DNA of 64,000 nt, taken from NCBI RefSeq assembly GCF_009720365.1, contig NZ_WBZD01000021.1, forward strand, positions 62,001 to 126,000, read 5' to 3'. The notes beneath the pieces are model-generated. The model did not search any database, was not told the origin of the DNA, and saw only the letters and a list, made by a program, of their open reading frames with translations. Below are positions 17,436 through 26,459 of the stretch, one piece after another. This stretch comes from Catellatospora paridis. Lineage in GTDB: Bacteria; Actinomycetota; Actinomycetes; Mycobacteriales; Micromonosporaceae. A program made the position numbers and the translations under genes. The first letter of the stretch is position 1; the number at the start of each line of letters is the position of its first letter.

Positions 17436-18367
17436 GGCTTCTGCGCCTTCTCGTCGTAGTCCACCAGGTCCGGGGCGTCGATGGGCGGCTGGGTGGTGTC
17501 GTCGCCGAGCCACGGCCCCAGCGTGCGCCGGTACGCCGCCAGCCACGCGCTGGTGCCCGTCGAACGGCCGTTGTCGTAGCTCTTGCGCAGGAAGAACGCG
17601 ACCAGGTCACGCAGCTCGGGATCCTGCTTGGACACCCCGACGCCCAGCCGTTCGTTCGCGCCGATCGGCACGTCGACGATGAACAGGTCCTTCGGGTGCT
17701 CGGACAGGTAGCCGGCGAGGATGGTCTCGTCGGTGGAGTACGCGTGCGACTTGCCCGACAGCAGGCGTTCCAGGCACTCGCGGTTGGTCGCCGCCGGGTA
17801 CACCTTCAGTGCGCGGTCGGTGAACTGGCGCTCGCCGGTCGATCCGCCCACCACGCAGGTCTCCCGGCCGGGCTGGGCGAGGTCGTTGAGGTTGCGGATC
17901 TTGTCGCGGTCCACGGTGCGGATCAGCAGTTCCTGCTTGGTCGCGAAGTACGGGCCGGCGAAGTCGATCTCCTTTTCCCGGTCGGGCGTCATCGAGTAGC
18001 TGGCCACCACCAGGTGCACCTGGCCGGAGACGAGCGCGTTCTCGCGGTCCTCGGTCTGCAGGGGCACCCACTCGATGCGGCTGTCGCCCTTGAAGCCCAG
18101 CGACTCGGCGAGGTAACGCGCGATCTCGATGTCGAAGCCCTCGAACCGGCCGTTCACGATCTGGCCCATCAGCGGCTGGTCCTCGGCGACCCCGACCTTG
18201 ATCTTCGGCTGGCCGTACACGTCGGTCTTCTTGAACAGGTCGTCCACGGTCTTCGGCGCGGTGCCCTCGGGTCCGCAGGCCGCAGCGCCCGCCAACAGCA
18301 TCGTCAGCGTCACCGCGGTGGCGGTCAGCAGCGGCCGCCAGCGCGGCCGGGCAGAAGTCTCAGTCAT
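17432..18367 (-). CDS. Extracellular amino-acid-type solute-binding lipoprotein (GluB-like)
   Basis: 311 aa. The signal ends in LLAGAAAC, a weak lipobox with Cys31 as the lipidated residue. The body is a type 2 periplasmic binding protein: IKVGVAEDQPLMG, GFDIEIARYLAESLG, LVVASYSMTPDREKEIDFAGPYF and the second-lobe CVVGGSTGE are typical of glutamate/polar amino-acid binders. No permease or ATPase follows. Instead it overlaps a polytopic membrane protein, so it may serve sensing rather than uptake. The start lies behind GAGG. Confidence 0.88.
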   Translation of the reverse strand: MTETSARPRWRPLLTATAVTLTMLLAGAAACGPEGTAPKTVDDLFKKTDVYGQPKIKVGVAEDQPLMGQIVNGRFEGFDIEIARYLAESLGFKGDSRIEWVPLQTEDRENALVSGQVHLVVASYSMTPDREKEIDFAGPYFATKQELLIRTVDRDKIRNLNDLAQPGRETCVVGGSTGERQFTDRALKVYPAATNRECLERLLSGKSHAYSTDETILAGYLSEHPKDLFIVDVPIGANERLGVGVSKQDPELRDLVAFFLRKSYDNGRSTGTSAWLAAYRRTLGPWLGDDTTQPPIDAPDLVDYDEKAQKP

Positions 18368-18488
18368 CGGCGGTCCTCAGGTAGGTGGACGGCGCCGGTC
18401 CAATGTAGTCGTCCGCATCCAGCGCGTGACGCCTGCCAATGCAACGTTTAGGTGAAGCACCCGATCAGGCACGGCGGGGAGCGGGACG

Positions 18489-19652
18489 TCAGGCGCGGTG
18501 GAGGACGGCGGCGGCCACGGCGGTGAGCAGCCGCGGGGTGAGCAGGCCGTCGCCGAGGCCCAGGCCGACGAAGCCGTCGAAGACATGCCGGTGGCGGGCG
18601 GCGGCGCGCAGGCCTGCGTCCACCACCCAGGGCCGGCCGGTCAGCCGGGCGATCACGTTGGTATGCCGCAGGTGGCGGCCCAGTCGGCGGCGCAATGCGA
18701 CCGTGTAGGCCCGTCCCGCGGCCGGGCCGCCCGGCGACACCGCGGCCCGGCCCGCCAGCGCACCGGACAGCACCGCGTAGAAGATGCCCTCCCCGGTGAA
18801 CGGGTTGATCAGCGACAGCGCGTCACCGGCCAGCAGCAGCCGCCCGTGCCCCGGCCGGGGCCGCCACGTCGACAGCGGCAGGTGATGCGCCCGCGCGTCG
18901 GACAGTTCGCCCGCAGCGGTGTCGCCGAGCAGCGTGTGCATCCGATCCAGCAGGTGCGCCCGGTTGAGCGGGCCGCCGGACACCAGCTCGCCGTAGCCGA
19001 CGTTGCGCCGCCCGTCGCCGATCGGGAACGACCACGCGTAGGCGGGCCACCGCTGCCCGGTCATCACGATGCGCTGCTCCAGCCCGCGGGCGGACGCGGC
19101 GGACGGGTGCGCCGCCGGGTCGGGCGTGTAGGCGCGGATGGCCACGGCCAGCCGGTCCGGCGGGTTGCGGGGCAGGCCCAGGGCGCGGCGCACGGTGGAG
19201 TTCGCGCCGTCCGCCCCGATCACGACCCGCGCGGCGAGGCCCTCGCCGAGGTCGACGCCGTCCGCGCGCACCGCGAGGCTGCGTACCGTGTGCCGCCGGA
19301 ACGTCGCACCGGCCCGCACCGCGGCGGCGACCAGGCGGGCGTCGAACACTGCGCGCGGGATGACGTAGGCGGGTTCGGGCAGCTCACCGGCCGCCTGCGC
19401 GCCGCCCGGCCCGGTCAGGCGCAGCGACCGGATCGGGGCGGAGCCGTCGATCAGCCCGGTGACCCCGAGCCCGGCCAGCACGTCCAGGCCCTGCTGGGCG
19501 ACACCGTCGCCGCAGGCCTTGTCGCGCGGGAACACGTCGCGGTCCACGAGCAGCACCTGCGCACCGGTTCGTGCCGCGGCGAGCGCGGCGGCGGACCCGG
19601 CCGGCCCGGCCCCGACGATCGCGACGTCGTACACGCCTCCAGCATCGGCCAT
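18489..19652 (-). CDS. Geranylgeranyl reductase-family FAD oxidoreductase
   Basis: 387 aa. The FAD-binding Rossmann motif is YDVAIVGAGPAGSAAALAA, followed by the ribose-binding Asp (LLVDRD) and KACGDGV. The second FAD contact is ARVVIGADGANSTVRR, and the third GRLLLAGDALSLINPFTGEG. This set is diagnostic of the group that saturates isoprenoid chains such as menaquinone or lipid tails. The actual substrate is not shown by context. The start is uncertain: ATG at 19652 is used, but a GTG at 19634 would begin the protein right at the Rossmann strand. Confidence 0.88.
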   Translation of the reverse strand: MADAGGVYDVAIVGAGPAGSAAALAAARTGAQVLLVDRDVFPRDKACGDGVAQQGLDVLAGLGVTGLIDGSAPIRSLRLTGPGGAQAAGELPEPAYVIPRAVFDARLVAAAVRAGATFRRHTVRSLAVRADGVDLGEGLAARVVIGADGANSTVRRALGLPRNPPDRLAVAIRAYTPDPAAHPSAASARGLEQRIVMTGQRWPAYAWSFPIGDGRRNVGYGELVSGGPLNRAHLLDRMHTLLGDTAAGELSDARAHHLPLSTWRPRPGHGRLLLAGDALSLINPFTGEGIFYAVLSGALAGRAAVSPGGPAAGRAYTVALRRRLGRHLRHTNVIARLTGRPWVVDAGLRAAARHRHVFDGFVGLGLGDGLLTPRLLTAVAAAVLHRA

Positions 19653-19869
19653 CGCCGCGTACACCGCCACGGGAGTCGAAAATCCGTTGCCGGGCAACGG
19701 CGTCCGTGATGGAGTGAGCTCGCCCCGGCGGGCTCATAGCGGGTGTCTGCCAGACAAAGTGCACTGGAATCCGTCATTCCATGCTGACAGGCCTCTTTAG
19801 CCTGATACCCGTCCTAGCCATCGGACCCGCTCCGGGGCGACCCTCTTTCCCTTCTCCCGAGGAATCGCC

Positions 19870-20715
19870 ATGGGCACCATCAACGAGATCGTCATCAAGA
19901 ACACCCACCGCGGCCTGCGCTACGTGGACGGCAGGCTCACCGACGTGCTCGAAGCCGGCCGCTACGAGCTGCCCGCCGCGAGCGGCCGCTTCGGCAAGCG
20001 CGGCCCGGTCGTCGAGGTGACGCTGGTGGACATGCGTGAGCGTGAGCTGACCCTGAAGGGCCAGGAGATCCTGACCTCCGACAAGGTCGCGCTGCGGGTG
20101 AGCATCCTGACGCACTTCAAGGTCGTCGACCCGGTGGCCGCGGTGGAGCGGGTGGACAGCTACACCGACCGCGTGTACAGCGACGTGCAGTTGGCGGCCC
20201 GCCGGTCGCTGGCCTCGATGACGCTCGAGGACATCCTCACCAACCGCAACCAGCTGTCCGAGGACATCCTGCGCGACGTGCAGGGCGCCGCGGCAGGTTA
20301 CGGTGTGGAGATCCTGCGGGCCGACGTGAAGGACATCGTCTTCCCCGGCAACCTGCAGGAGGTCATGAACCGGGTGCTGACCGCGCAGCGGCTCGCCGAG
20401 GCGCAGCTGGTCGACGCCCGCACCAAGGCGGAGAAGGACGTGCTGGAGGCCCGCGCCCGCGCCGAGGCCGACCAGGTCACCGCGGCGGCCCGGCGCGACG
20501 CGACCCGGCTGGCGGCCGAGGCCGACGCCGCGGCCCAACGCATCCGGGTCGAGGCCGAGGTCGACGCGCTGCGCCGGCTCGCCGAGGCCGCGGCCGTGTA
20601 CGCCGAGCACCCGGCGCTGCTGCGGCTGCGCGAGCTGGAGACGATGACCGCGCTCGGCGGCAACGCCGAGGCCCGCCTGTACATCGGTTTCGACAAGCAC
20701 AGCACGCCGAACTGA
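19870..20715 (+). CDS. SPFH/Band 7 family protein (slipin-like, without membrane segment)
   Basis: 281 aa. Residues 10-180 form an SPFH domain (ALRVSILTHFKVVDPVAAVERV, LEDILTNRNQLSEDILRDV), followed by an Ala/Glu-rich coiled coil (about 180-245) and a short tail. Unlike stomatins there is no N-terminal hydrophobic hairpin, so it would reach the membrane peripherally or through partners. SPFH proteins oligomerise into rings that scaffold membrane microdomains. GAGGAA precedes the ATG. It stands alone, closed by a strong hairpin. Confidence 0.88.
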   Translation: MGTINEIVIKNTHRGLRYVDGRLTDVLEAGRYELPAASGRFGKRGPVVEVTLVDMRERELTLKGQEILTSDKVALRVSILTHFKVVDPVAAVERVDSYTDRVYSDVQLAARRSLASMTLEDILTNRNQLSEDILRDVQGAAAGYGVEILRADVKDIVFPGNLQEVMNRVLTAQRLAEAQLVDARTKAEKDVLEARARAEADQVTAAARRDATRLAAEADAAAQRIRVEAEVDALRRLAEAAAVYAEHPALLRLRELETMTALGGNAEARLYIGFDKHSTPN

Positions 20716-20763
20716 CGGCAGGCACGGCACGCGGAGCGAGCGGCGGGGCATGAGCCCCGCGAC

Positions 20764-20808
20764 GGCGTGTCCACCCGGGAGCCCACACCTCTCCCGGGCG
20801 GACACGCC
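20764..20808 (+). terminator. Hairpin terminator after the Band 7 gene
   Basis: Eighteen-bp stem with one A:C mismatch: GGCGTGTCC-A-CCCGGGAG against CTCCCGGG-C-GGACACGCC, nine-base loop, then ATTTCGT. Confidence 0.8.
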
Positions 20809-20859
20809 ATTTCGTCGACTACTCTCGGCGGCGGTCGGGAAGCGACGGAGAGGACGGCG

Positions 20860-21576
20860 ATGGCACACGGCGACGCGGAGACCGTGGTGGCGGTGCCCGC
20901 CGGCGAGCGGGCGCTGATCGCCTGGGGGTTCCCGATCGCGGGCATGGCCCTCGGCTGGCTGCTCAAGGCGGCCGCGGGCTGGATCGCCGGGTTGTCCTGG
21001 GCGCCGTTGCAGGGCCCGTTCAAGCTGATCGCGCAGATCCCCGAACCGTGGGCGACCGTCGGCGCGCTCGGCCTGGGCCTGGTCGCGGGGCTGCTGCTGG
21101 TGCTCACTGCGATCGGTGAGCGGCTCACGGTGACGGTGCGCGATGACGCGGCCGTGCTGGCCCGCGTCGACGGGCCGTCCCACACGGTCGCCCGGGCCGG
21201 TGTGACCTCCGTCTTCGTCGACGGCAAGCAGCTGGTGCTGCAGGGCGCGGACGGCTGGGAACACGCCCGGGAGAGTTCCGACCTGCGCCCCGCCGAGCTG
21301 CGGGCCGCGTTCACGGCACACGGCTACCCGTGGCGGGACGAAGGCGACCCGCACCGCGACCTGTTCCGGCTCTGGGTGCCGGACCTGCCGGGCCTGCCGG
21401 ACGGCGCGAACGCGCTGCTGGCGGCCCGCGCCAAGGCGCTGTCCAAGCGCGAGGAGGCCGAGTCCGCGGTGCTGCGCCAGGAGCTGCGGCGGCTGGGCGT
21501 GCTGGTACGCGAGGAGCAGCGCCGCCAGTACTGGCGGCTGGCCACACCGCCCGCCACAGAGGACCAAGCCGCATAG
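20860..21576 (+). CDS. Conserved actinobacterial membrane protein (YqeB-like)
   Basis: 238 aa. Two hydrophobic segments in the first 90 residues (IAWGFPIAGMALGWLLKAAA and VGALGLGLVAGLLLVLTAIG) are followed by a conserved soluble part with VFVDGKQLVLQG, FTAHGYPWRDEGDPHRDLFR and a C-terminal helix rich in Arg, Glu and Lys. From memory this matches actinobacterial proteins labelled YqeB family; no function is established. The ATG at 20860 has GGAGAGGA upstream. Confidence 0.75.
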   Translation: MAHGDAETVVAVPAGERALIAWGFPIAGMALGWLLKAAAGWIAGLSWAPLQGPFKLIAQIPEPWATVGALGLGLVAGLLLVLTAIGERLTVTVRDDAAVLARVDGPSHTVARAGVTSVFVDGKQLVLQGADGWEHARESSDLRPAELRAAFTAHGYPWRDEGDPHRDLFRLWVPDLPGLPDGANALLAARAKALSKREEAESAVLRQELRRLGVLVREEQRRQYWRLATPPATEDQAA

Positions 21577-21687
21577 GGTCCGCCCGCCGGTGCCGGTGTC
21601 CGGATCGTCCACGGTGGTGATGTGCAACCGGGGGCAGGTGCGATGCGTCGGTGGAGTGACAAACGTCGTCGTCTCGGGGGAGTTTCC

Positions 21688-22566
21688 ATGCGCCAGCTGA
21701 CCCGGCTCACGGCCCGGCTGCTCGCCGTGCCGCTGTTCGTGCTCGCCGGATGCGCGCCGGTGCCCGAGCGCGGCGGCGCGGTGCCGCTCGTGGGCGAGGC
21801 GGCACCGCCCGCGGACGTCGCGGCGCAGCTGGCGCGGTTCGCCGACTTCCCGGTCGATCGCACGCCGCGGCCGATCCTGCTGCTCAGCGGGCGGGTGAAG
21901 GAGTACGGCTACACCTCCGGCGACGCGAAGATCGCCATGTCGCAGGGGCGGCTGACGTTGCAGGCGGCGCTGCCGGACGGTCCGGCGACGGTCCGTGCCA
22001 CGCTGTCGGACGGCGCGTTCGAACTGCCCGCGATCGGCGCCCGACAGGCGTACGACCTGCTCGTCGCCGTCGGCGACCCCGCATCGGCACCAGACGCCAC
22101 GCCGCCGCCGCTGCTGGTGACGAAGGTGGCGCTCGGCGAAGCCGAGTTCTTGACCGACCGGGGCCCGCGCATGCTGCCCGCGTGGCTGTTCACCGCGCCG
22201 GAGTCGATGCGGCCGCTGGCCGTCGCCGCACCGGCCGACACCGCGTTCTGGCCGGTGGAGCACACGGACGGGGTGATGGGCTCGGCGGGGCTCGCCGCCG
22301 ACGGGGTGACGCTGACGGTCCGCCTGTCGACGCCGCCCGAGCCGTGTGCCGGGCAGCCGGTGCACGAGTACGCCGCCGAGGCGGTGGAGTCCGCGACGGC
22401 GGTCGCCGTGCGTCTGCGGATCGTCGCCTCGTCGCCCGCGGCCTCCCCGGGCGGCAGCGGCGACTGCATCCGGGATGCGATGCTGCGCACCGCGGAGTAC
22501 ACGGTGCGGCTGGTGCGGCCGCTGGGCAACCGTGTGTTGCTGAGGGCGTCCGGCGAGATCTCGTAG
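21688..22566 (+). CDS. Secreted lipoprotein of unknown function
   Basis: 292 aa. A classic lipobox LAGC puts the lipidated Cys at about residue 22 (VLAGCAPVPER). The mature protein is mostly beta-strand-like, with two Cys residues (EPCAGQPV and GDCIRDAM) able to form a disulfide. No catalytic motif is seen. The ATG at 21688 has GGGGGAG upstream and starts the signal directly. It is followed by a convergent membrane-protein gene. Confidence 0.75.
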   Translation: MRQLTRLTARLLAVPLFVLAGCAPVPERGGAVPLVGEAAPPADVAAQLARFADFPVDRTPRPILLLSGRVKEYGYTSGDAKIAMSQGRLTLQAALPDGPATVRATLSDGAFELPAIGARQAYDLLVAVGDPASAPDATPPPLLVTKVALGEAEFLTDRGPRMLPAWLFTAPESMRPLAVAAPADTAFWPVEHTDGVMGSAGLAADGVTLTVRLSTPPEPCAGQPVHEYAAEAVESATAVAVRLRIVASSPAASPGGSGDCIRDAMLRTAEYTVRLVRPLGNRVLLRASGEIS

Positions 22567-22610
22567 CGGCGCGCCGGTGTCCGCGCGGCCAGGGTGCACG
22601 GCGCGTCCGG

Positions 22611-23237
22611 TCAGGCCATGGCCGGGCGCAGGCGGCGGCGTCGGTAGAACGGGAAGACCAGCACGATGATCAGGGAGAGCAGCGGGGCGGGTGCGCCGAA
22701 CACCGCCCGCCAGACCACGAAGTCGAGCACCGGGACGGCGACCGCGGCCCAGTACAGCCAGGTCGGGAAGTGCGGCGTGCGCCACCGTGGGTCGGCCCAC
22801 GGGGTGTGCCGCCAGGGTTTGGCCACCGACAGCCAGGCTTGCCCGGCGATCGCCGAGGCCATCAGCGCCGACGCCGCGATCATCGGGCCCGCGTCGGCGG
22901 CCGCGCCCGCCTCGGCCAGCGCGTCCAGGCGCGGGCTGAGGATGGCGATGCCGACGTAGAGCTGGGTCAGGGTGACGGCGAACTTCGCCAGCACCCACCA
23001 GTAGCGCAGGTAACCCCAGGCCGTCAGTGCGGACAGCATCAGTCCGGTGAACGCCGACGACGTGCCCAGGTGCGCCAGCAGCTGTTTGTCGAGGGTGCGG
23101 GCGGCCTCGTAGCCCGACGGCGGCCCGGCGAGCAGCAGCACGCACAGGCACAGCGCCAGGCTCATCCAGCCGATCGAGGTGACGGCGTGCAGCCATACCA
23201 GCGTCTGCCGCCCCCACTGCCCACTTCTGCGTGCCAT
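22611..23237 (-). CDS. Integral membrane protein of unknown function
   Basis: 208 aa with about five hydrophobic segments. Histidines sit near helix ends (LVWLHAVTSIGW and LLAHLGTSSAF), which recalls haem-binding or DUF2269-type membrane proteins, but the match is too weak for a name. The C-terminus is basic (FYRRRRLRPAMA) and cytoplasmic by the positive-inside rule. The ATG at 23237 is preferred because CAGGCT ends seven bases before it; an ATG at 23273 is the alternative. Confidence 0.65.
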   Translation of the reverse strand: MARRSGQWGRQTLVWLHAVTSIGWMSLALCLCVLLLAGPPSGYEAARTLDKQLLAHLGTSSAFTGLMLSALTAWGYLRYWWVLAKFAVTLTQLYVGIAILSPRLDALAEAGAAADAGPMIAASALMASAIAGQAWLSVAKPWRHTPWADPRWRTPHFPTWLYWAAVAVPVLDFVVWRAVFGAPAPLLSLIIVLVFPFYRRRRLRPAMA

Positions 23238-23437
23238 GCGGGCCAGCCTGGCCGCTGCCGGCGGGTCCCGCATCAGGGGCGCGACCCTGACCGGACCCGG
23301 AGACGGGGCCGCCCCTGGCGCCGGAGGCGGCCCGAGGGCGGGGGAGGGGATGGGTGTCGCGAGGAAGGTCTGGGTGGCCCCGGTCCGCCGCGCCGTTGCG
23401 GCGAACCCGGGCCAACGCCTACCAGTCTGCGGAAGAG

Positions 23438-23473
23438 CAGGTCCCGACCGCACCTGTCGTCGGTCGGGACCTG
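23438..23473 (-). terminator. Hairpin terminator of the L,D-transpeptidase gene
   Basis: Perfect 13-bp stem (CAGGTCCCGACCG and complement) with a ten-base loop, 28 bases past the stop codon on the minus strand. Confidence 0.75.
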
Positions 23474-23500
23474 TGGCTGACGAAAGTCAGGTGAGCCGGG

Positions 23501-24793
23501 TCACGCCGTCGGGGACACGCTCGGCGACGGCAGCGCCGACGCGGACGGCTGCGGGTCGCCCAGCGCCGCCAGCTCCGGCGGCACCGGCAGGGCGCTGCCC
23601 TTGACGTAGTCGGCCCAGCCCACGCTCCACGCCGTCCAGCCGTTGGCGGGTTTGATCTTGCGTTCGGTGCCCTTCACGGTGACCGGCGTGCCGATGCTGG
23701 TCAGGTTGAACAGGTAGACCGCATTGGCCGTGGACATGTTCACGCAGCCGTGCGACACGTTGCGCACGCCTTGGTCTTTCACTGACCACGGCGCGGCGTG
23801 GATGTACTCGCCACCCCAGGTCAGGCGCTGGGCGTACTCGATGTTGACGACGTAGCGGTCGACGTTGCCGGGGTCGTCGGTGGTGTCGAAGACCGTCTTC
23901 TGCTGCTTGTCCATGATCACCATGGTGCCGGAGGACGACGGCGTCTTCGTCTTGCCCAGGCTGACCGGAATCGTCTTGACCACCGTGTCGTTCTGGAACA
24001 CCTGCAAACGCTTGGTCGCGTTGTCGACGATCAGCTCGATCTTCTCCTTGGCGATGTTGCCGACGCCGAGCCGGTCCTCGTCGCCGTAGCGGCCGTTGCC
24101 CATCGGCACGCCCTCCAGCGCCGCCCGCACGGTGATCTTCGTGCCGGTCTGCCAGTACTGCGGGCCGCGGTACATCACCTGCAGCGGGCTGGACCAGTGC
24201 CAGATGCCCGGCTGCGGCGGTTCCACCGTGACGAACAGGCGGCGCTCCACGGCCGCCCGCGCCGACTCGGGCACCGGGCTGGTGAACTCCAGGACCACCG
24301 GCATCGCCACGCCGTACGTGCGGTCCGAGAACAGGTACAGCCCCGCACCGGTCTTCTTGCTGGGCTTGCCCATCGTCGTGAACGACGTCTTCTTCTCCGT
24401 GGTCTGCCCGTCCGGGCCGACCGCGACGACCGTCGCCGAGTACTTCTTGCCGTACTTGAGCGGCTTGGCCGGCACGAACGAGGTGCCGTCGGCGCGCATG
24501 GCACCCGCGACCGCGGCCCCGGCCGCGTCGGTCATCGTCACCGACTGCACCTTCCCGCCGCTGACCTGGGTGCCGACCTCGGTGCTCACCGGCTGGTTCT
24601 TCGCCGCCTCGGCGGGCGTCACCGCCAGCGCCAGCGGCTCCGTGCTGGCCGGCGCCGGCTCGGGCGCCGACTGGGTGGGCGCCACGAAGGCGGGCGTGCC
24701 CTCATCCGCCGAACACGCGGTCAGCGCCAGCGGTGCCACCACCGCCAGCACCAGTGCCATGGCGCCCCTGCGCGCCGTCGTCCTCAGGCTCAT
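23501..24793 (-). CDS. L,D-transpeptidase lipoprotein with Ig-like domains
   Basis: 430 aa. Lipobox LTAC (Cys about 27) anchors it outside the membrane. Two Ig-like domains cover about residues 50-250, as in the mycobacterial LdtMt2 type, and the YkuD catalytic domain about 255-385. The active site is YIHAAPWS with the His and SHGCVNMS with nucleophile Cys350. It forms 3-3 cross-links in peptidoglycan and is the target class of carbapenems. A Trp-rich strand (NGWTAWSVGW) and a Pro/Ser tail close the protein. Confidence 0.93.
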   Translation of the reverse strand: MSLRTTARRGAMALVLAVVAPLALTACSADEGTPAFVAPTQSAPEPAPASTEPLALAVTPAEAAKNQPVSTEVGTQVSGGKVQSVTMTDAAGAAVAGAMRADGTSFVPAKPLKYGKKYSATVVAVGPDGQTTEKKTSFTTMGKPSKKTGAGLYLFSDRTYGVAMPVVLEFTSPVPESARAAVERRLFVTVEPPQPGIWHWSSPLQVMYRGPQYWQTGTKITVRAALEGVPMGNGRYGDEDRLGVGNIAKEKIELIVDNATKRLQVFQNDTVVKTIPVSLGKTKTPSSSGTMVIMDKQQKTVFDTTDDPGNVDRYVVNIEYAQRLTWGGEYIHAAPWSVKDQGVRNVSHGCVNMSTANAVYLFNLTSIGTPVTVKGTERKIKPANGWTAWSVGWADYVKGSALPVPPELAALGDPQPSASALPSPSVSPTA

Positions 24794-25033
24794 CGCCGCC
24801 TACCCCGCTCCCCAGATCCACACATCGCGGAACATCCTGCCGCATCGCCCGAACGCTCCGTGAGCCCTGTTCGGTTCCTTCGGCACCAGCCGGATGGGGT
24901 AAAGGTCACCTATCTTCTCGGATCATGACATCGCCACGGGCCGTCCGCGACGGCTTCGGCAGGGGTCGCGACCTTCTGCCGCCGGTCACCCTCCCACCTG
25001 GCCGAACGTCCGTACGCGACCGGCGCGAGCCGC

Positions 25034-26299
25034 TCAAGCCGCCGCCTGCGCCAGCCAGTACGGCACGTCGTCGGCGTGATAGGGCCACTCCGACGGCTCG
25101 ATGGCATCGAGGAAACCCGCGTACGCGGCGGCGTTGCGCAAGGCGACCAGCGGCTCGATCAGCGCCACCGCCCGTTCGGGGTCGCAGCCCGGCACGGCCG
25201 CCCGCCAGCTGCGCGCCCAGGCCCGCCGCAGCGGCTCGGGGTCGGCCAGCCGCTCGCACATCCGCAGCAGGTCGATCGCCGGGTGCCCGAGCACGGAGTC
25301 GCCCCAGTCGATGACGGCGTGCCGGTCGGCGGTGCCGCGCACGTTGCCGGGGTGGAAGTCCCCGTGCACGAGCGTGTCCGGCAGCCCGCACGCGGCCAGC
25401 TCGGCCAGCCGGTCGTCCAGGCCGTCGAGCAGCACCGCGAGACGGTCGGCCGGCCCGGCGGCCGGCGCCTCGGGCAGGTCGCCGAGCCTGCCCGCCGGTG
25501 GCTCGGGCAGGTCGGTGCTCGTGGCCCGGGCCGGCTCGGTCGCGTCAGCGACGTGCTGCGGTGGGGCGTTGCGGGCCACGACCGCGCGCAGGCGCTCGGC
25601 CAGGCGGGGCGGCCGCTGGTCGGGCACGCCCAGTGCGAGCAGTTCGCCGACCCGCCCGGAGGCGACGAGTTGGACGGTGTGCAGGCTGGACAGCATGAGC
25701 AGGCGCTCCTGCGCGGGGGCGCCGTAGCGGTCGGTGCCGGGCAGGTCGTCGAGCAGCACCCGGCCGCCGTCGGCGGCGAGCGGGACGGGCGCGGTGCCGG
25801 GGGCGTGCTCACCCAGCCAGCTCAGCACGGCTGCCTCGTGGGCGAAGAAGAACGGGACCTGCTTGAGCCATACGGGAGTGGTGTCGGTCTCCAGCCGCCA
25901 GATCGCGGACAGGTTCCAGGTGCGCTGCTGGGCGGTGGCGGTGAGCCTGCGTCCCCGGGCGGCGAGGGCGTCGGCGGCCCAGGCGAGGCTGTCCGCGGGC
26001 CCGCCGACCTCGGCGTATGGCGCGCGGCGTGGGTGCGGCACTAGGGCGGCGGTGGCGGGGCGGATCGGGCCGGGGTCGCCGTCGACCTCGGCCAGGTAGG
26101 TGACCTTGCCGCCGGGCGGGGCGGGCTGGTCCGCGAAGAGCAGGCGCAGCACGGTGACGTCGACGCCGTGGTGTTCGCGGGCTCCGGCCACGACGTCGGC
26201 GACCTCCTGCCACCAGGGCAGGTCCACCTCGTACGGCGGCAGCGCCCCCAGCACGGTTCCGGCCCGGTCCACCAGCACCAACGTCACGACTCGTCCCAC
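25034..26299 (-). CDS. Aminoglycoside phosphotransferase-fold protein with extra N-terminal domain
   Basis: 421 aa. The C-terminal two thirds is a kinase-like phosphotransferase: LVHGDFHPGNV is the catalytic loop (Asp as base, Asn as metal ligand) and VIDWGDSVLGHPAIDLL the DFG-equivalent. About 110 residues precede it (VTLVLVDRAGTVLGALPP onward) and may be a small sensor or Nudix-like domain; this part is not recognised. A Pro/Ala-rich insertion lies between the lobes. Substrates of this fold range from drugs to small alcohols and none is implied here. The GTG at 26299 is chosen because TACCGT ends seven bases upstream (leaderless). Confidence 0.8.
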   Translation of the reverse strand: MGRVVTLVLVDRAGTVLGALPPYEVDLPWWQEVADVVAGAREHHGVDVTVLRLLFADQPAPPGGKVTYLAEVDGDPGPIRPATAALVPHPRRAPYAEVGGPADSLAWAADALAARGRRLTATAQQRTWNLSAIWRLETDTTPVWLKQVPFFFAHEAAVLSWLGEHAPGTAPVPLAADGGRVLLDDLPGTDRYGAPAQERLLMLSSLHTVQLVASGRVGELLALGVPDQRPPRLAERLRAVVARNAPPQHVADATEPARATSTDLPEPPAGRLGDLPEAPAAGPADRLAVLLDGLDDRLAELAACGLPDTLVHGDFHPGNVRGTADRHAVIDWGDSVLGHPAIDLLRMCERLADPEPLRRAWARSWRAAVPGCDPERAVALIEPLVALRNAAAYAGFLDAIEPSEWPYHADDVPYWLAQAAA

Positions 26300-26459
26300 G
26301 CCGCGGACGGTACCGCCGGCCGGCACGCTTCGTCGCCGGGTTTTCGCGACGCAGCCCTGGGCGGTGACGTCGACGTAAAAGACCCGGCCGCCGGGTCGGC
26401 CGCCCCGACCTGGCCTGTGACCTGCTCGGCCGTATCCACCACGCGCGAGGAGGTGCACC

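Noticed and set aside
19774-23415. A 1213-codon open frame on the minus strand
   Set aside because: It runs antisense through the Band 7, YqeB-like and lipoprotein genes. Such long empty frames are common opposite high-GC genes; the translation is low-complexity and has no domain.
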